From contig CAINWP010000184.1 of NCBI GenBank assembly GCA_903854475.1, positions 1 to 34,708 of the forward strand: a stretch of 34,708 bases of DNA. Reading direction: 5' to 3'. How positions within the stretch are numbered: the first letter of the stretch is position 1; the number at the start of each line of letters is the position of its first letter. Below the pieces are notes generated by a model. That model was not told where the DNA came from. It saw nothing but the letters and a program-made list of their open reading frames with translations, and searched no databases. Positions 32,877 to 34,708 of the stretch are shown here, in pieces. Both the position numbers and the translations under genes were made by a program. The DNA comes from an uncultured Verrucomicrobiota bacterium. GTDB taxonomy: Bacteria; Verrucomicrobiota; Verrucomicrobiia; Limisphaerales; UBA9464.

Positions 32877-34316
32877 ATGCGGAGCCGCTTGTTGCTACTA
32901 ACCTGCCTGTGGGTGGGTTCGGCATTCCTCGGCCACACCGATCCGGCCACGCCTTTGGCGAATCCTCTTCCGACTCCCTCGTCCAACACCGCTGCCATTG
33001 CCTCGGCCGCCCCAACGGTCCAAAAAGGGCTTCGGTGGAATGCCTCAACCGATCGCTACGCGGCATCGATCCCCGGATGGCCCATTCAACGGGTTTTGGC
33101 ACGTTTGAGCGGTCAAACCGGCTGGCGGGTTTGGATCGAAGATGGGATCGAAACCCAAATTCGGGCCCAGTTCCGAAACTTGCCCGCCCGAGAGGCGTTG
33201 CCGCGAATCCTCGGTGGATTGAATTATTCACTCACCACCTCCAGCGCGGGTCGTCGGGAACTGAAGGTGTTCGCCACGCAAGCCCGCTCCAGCACCCGGG
33301 AAATCATGGCCGATGAGGGCGATGGGGTGATCGCCAACGAATTGATCGTCCGTTCCAAATCCGGTTCCCCCATCGATCTGAAGCACTTGGCCGGTCTGGA
33401 GGGTGCCCGCCTGGTCGGAACCAACGGAGTCGCCGGAGCCTATCAGGTCCGCTTTGATTCGGAGAAACAAGCTGAGGACGCCAAGCAGAAGCTGGCTAAC
33501 GAGTCGGAAGACCTCGCGGTCGAGAACAACCAACGACTCGACGCCCCGGATGCGCCGGTCGCGGTCTCCGGAATAACCGCCCCGCCCTTGCGATTGACGG
33601 CCACGGTGCGACCCGATGGGAACCGGCGGGTGATCGCGCTCATCGACTCGGCACCGCAACCGCTGGCTCCGGCTTTCCAGTCCTTCTTGCTGCCCACCGT
33701 CGATATCGTGCCGGGAGCCCCGGCCTCGGGTGGCCCTTCGCACGGCACGTCCATGGCGGAGGCGATGGTTCGTGGCCTGAGCGCCGGATCGACTGAAACC
33801 AGTACCAGCACCCGCATCCAGCCGTACAATGTTTACGGTGCCAGCGAGTCGGCCTCGACGTGGGACGTGGCCCGCGGAATCACACAAGCCGCCCAAGACG
33901 GTTCCACCATCATTAACCTGTCACTCGGCAGTGCCCAAGACAGCCCCTACCTCCGGGACGTCATCCAGCAAGTCACTGGCCAGGGAGCGTTGGTCATCGC
34001 CGCGGCGGGCAACAATGGCACTGCCGATCCCTTTTACCCGGCCGCCTATGATGCAACGCTGGCGGTGACCGCCACGGGACGCTCCGGACAGCTGACGCCC
34101 TACGCCAACCGGGGAGGCTTCGTCGACCTGGGTGTACCGGGTTCGACGGTGGTTCAGATGGATGGGCAGTCGTGGGTGGTTCAAGGCACGTCGGTCTCGT
34201 CCGCCTACGCCTCAGGCATGGCTGGAGCCTTGGCTCAAAACCCACAGACATCGCTGGCTCCGGTCCGCTCCAAGCTCATCGAAACCTTCCCCATCCAGCG
34301 GGCCAAGGGCCCCTAA
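32877..34316 (+). CDS. secreted S8 family (subtilisin-like) serine protease
   Basis: A 479-residue exported protease. Signal peptide MRSRLLLLTCLWVGSAFLGHT. Residues about 65-133 (IPGWPIQRVLARLSGQTGWRVWIEDGI...AREALPRIL) resemble the secretin/TonB short N-terminal (STN) domain, an unusual partner for a protease. A propeptide-like segment follows. The catalytic triad is Asp257 (VIALIDSAP), His289 (GPSHGTSMAEAM) and Ser439 (VQGTSVSSAYASGMAG), with oxyanion Asn379 (AAAGNNG), so it should be active. The ATG at 32877 starts the signal peptide. Probably works outside the cytoplasm. Confidence 0.9.
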   Translation: MRSRLLLLTCLWVGSAFLGHTDPATPLANPLPTPSSNTAAIASAAPTVQKGLRWNASTDRYAASIPGWPIQRVLARLSGQTGWRVWIEDGIETQIRAQFRNLPAREALPRILGGLNYSLTTSSAGRRELKVFATQARSSTREIMADEGDGVIANELIVRSKSGSPIDLKHLAGLEGARLVGTNGVAGAYQVRFDSEKQAEDAKQKLANESEDLAVENNQRLDAPDAPVAVSGITAPPLRLTATVRPDGNRRVIALIDSAPQPLAPAFQSFLLPTVDIVPGAPASGGPSHGTSMAEAMVRGLSAGSTETSTSTRIQPYNVYGASESASTWDVARGITQAAQDGSTIINLSLGSAQDSPYLRDVIQQVTGQGALVIAAAGNNGTADPFYPAAYDATLAVTATGRSGQLTPYANRGGFVDLGVPGSTVVQMDGQSWVVQGTSVSSAYASGMAGALAQNPQTSLAPVRSKLIETFPIQRAKGP

Positions 34317-34359
34317 AACGGAGTCCTAGTGCAGTGTCTCTGAATTGTAATTATTAATT

Positions 34360-34375
34360 TGGCACCTTCGTGCCA
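34360..34375. terminator. hairpin after the protease gene
   Basis: TGGCAC and GTGCCA pair perfectly around CTTC. It lies 43 bases after the stop, next to an AT-rich stretch (AATTATTAATT) on its left; on the minus strand the stem is followed by AATTAATAATT. A moderate rho-independent terminator candidate. Confidence 0.5.
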
Positions 34376-34440
34376 GTGCTCGCGTTCGAGAGGAAGTCGA
34401 CCCCGTGACGTCAGGAGAGGAATGAGCGTCATCGGAATAG

Positions 34441-34708
34441 GAGGCTCATTGGGGTACATGGGGATTCCTGCTGCAAATTCCACCTCACCCAGGCCTCACC
34501 CACGCGTTTCCGAGGTAGGGCGATTTCTCCGAAAGCGGCGCGTCGGTGGGGACGGACCGCTCGGAGATCGGTCCCTACCTGGGATGGGACTCGGAGGCTC
34601 ATCGGGCTACATCGCGGGTTTCTGCTGCAAACTCGGCCTCACCCACGCGTTTCCGAGGTAGGGCGATTTCTCCGAAAGCACCGCGTCGGTGGGGACGGAC
34701 CGCTCGGA
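34441..34708 (-). repeat. tandem copies of the dispersed repeat, second copy cut by the window end
   Basis: GAGGCTCAT begins unit 1 at 34441 and unit 2 at 34594 (offset 153); a second shared anchor is offset by 143, so a small indel separates the units. Each unit contains CCGAGGTAGGGCGATTTCTC and matches the reverse complement of the 27966-28046 element. Open frames here are by-products of the repeat. Confidence 0.75.

Noticed and set aside
34359-34661. 100-codon open frame at the window end
   Set aside because: It lies wholly within the tandem repeats and encodes nothing recognisable.

Overview
The window reads as chromosomal DNA of a GC-rich Gram-negative bacterium, most likely a member of the Verrucomicrobiota (PVC group). 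This is inferred from a twin-arginine-leader DUF1552 protein, a secreted protein combining Ig repeats with a formylglycine-generating-enzyme-like domain, several exported lipoproteins, an Rpn/PD-(D/E)XK transposase-like gene set in short repeats, and frequent TTG/GTG starts. No rRNA, tRNA or CRISPR array was recognised.

Layout. (1) 1-3011, housekeeping: acetolactate synthase small subunit, a glutathione peroxidase-like protein on the opposite strand, rsmD, and an exported class A beta-lactamase-like serine hydrolase. (2) 3410-19498, a biosynthetic cluster of about 16 kb related to aryl-polyene/xanthomonadin-type (type II fatty-acid-like) clusters. Its left arm is a tightly coupled operon: flavin halogenase-like protein, lipoprotein, MMPL exporter fused to an LpxL-like acyltransferase, LolA-like carrier, FabZ-like dehydratase. 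The middle (9.6-16.1 kb) holds single genes on alternating strands: AMP-forming ligase, a protein of unknown function, a small membrane protein, methyltransferase, GT2 glycosyltransferase, HydE/PylB-like radical SAM enzyme, and a second halogenase-like flavoprotein. The right arm is ketosynthase, chain-length-factor-like partner, ketoreductase and acyl carrier protein. (3) 19588-24241: small exported proteins and lipoproteins, then a 980-residue TraB/GumN-Ig-FGE chimera in a visibly AT-richer stretch. (4) 24242-25590: gene-poor DNA with a decayed AbiEii-like nucleotidyltransferase. (5) 25592-27858: three glycosyltransferase-like genes in a row. (6) 27859-31330: a repeat-rich stretch with a TerC-family membrane protein that has an unusual inverted-repeat leader, and an Rpn-family gene bracketed by two kinds of repeat. 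(7) 31356-34316: a DUF1552 protein and a divergent subtilisin-like protease, followed by tandem copies of the dispersed repeat up to the window end.

How the cluster probably works (inference). The ACP carries a chain extended by the ketosynthase/chain-length-factor pair and processed by the ketoreductase and dehydratase, which yields a polyene. The AMP ligase loads a starter. The methyltransferase and the two halogenase-like flavoproteins decorate the product. The acyltransferase, MMPL exporter, LolA-like carrier and lipoprotein suggest that it is esterified to a lipid and moved to the outer membrane. No ammonia lyase is visible to make a cinnamate-type starter, and the role of the HydE-like radical SAM enzyme is open. 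This is the most interesting unexplained part of the window.
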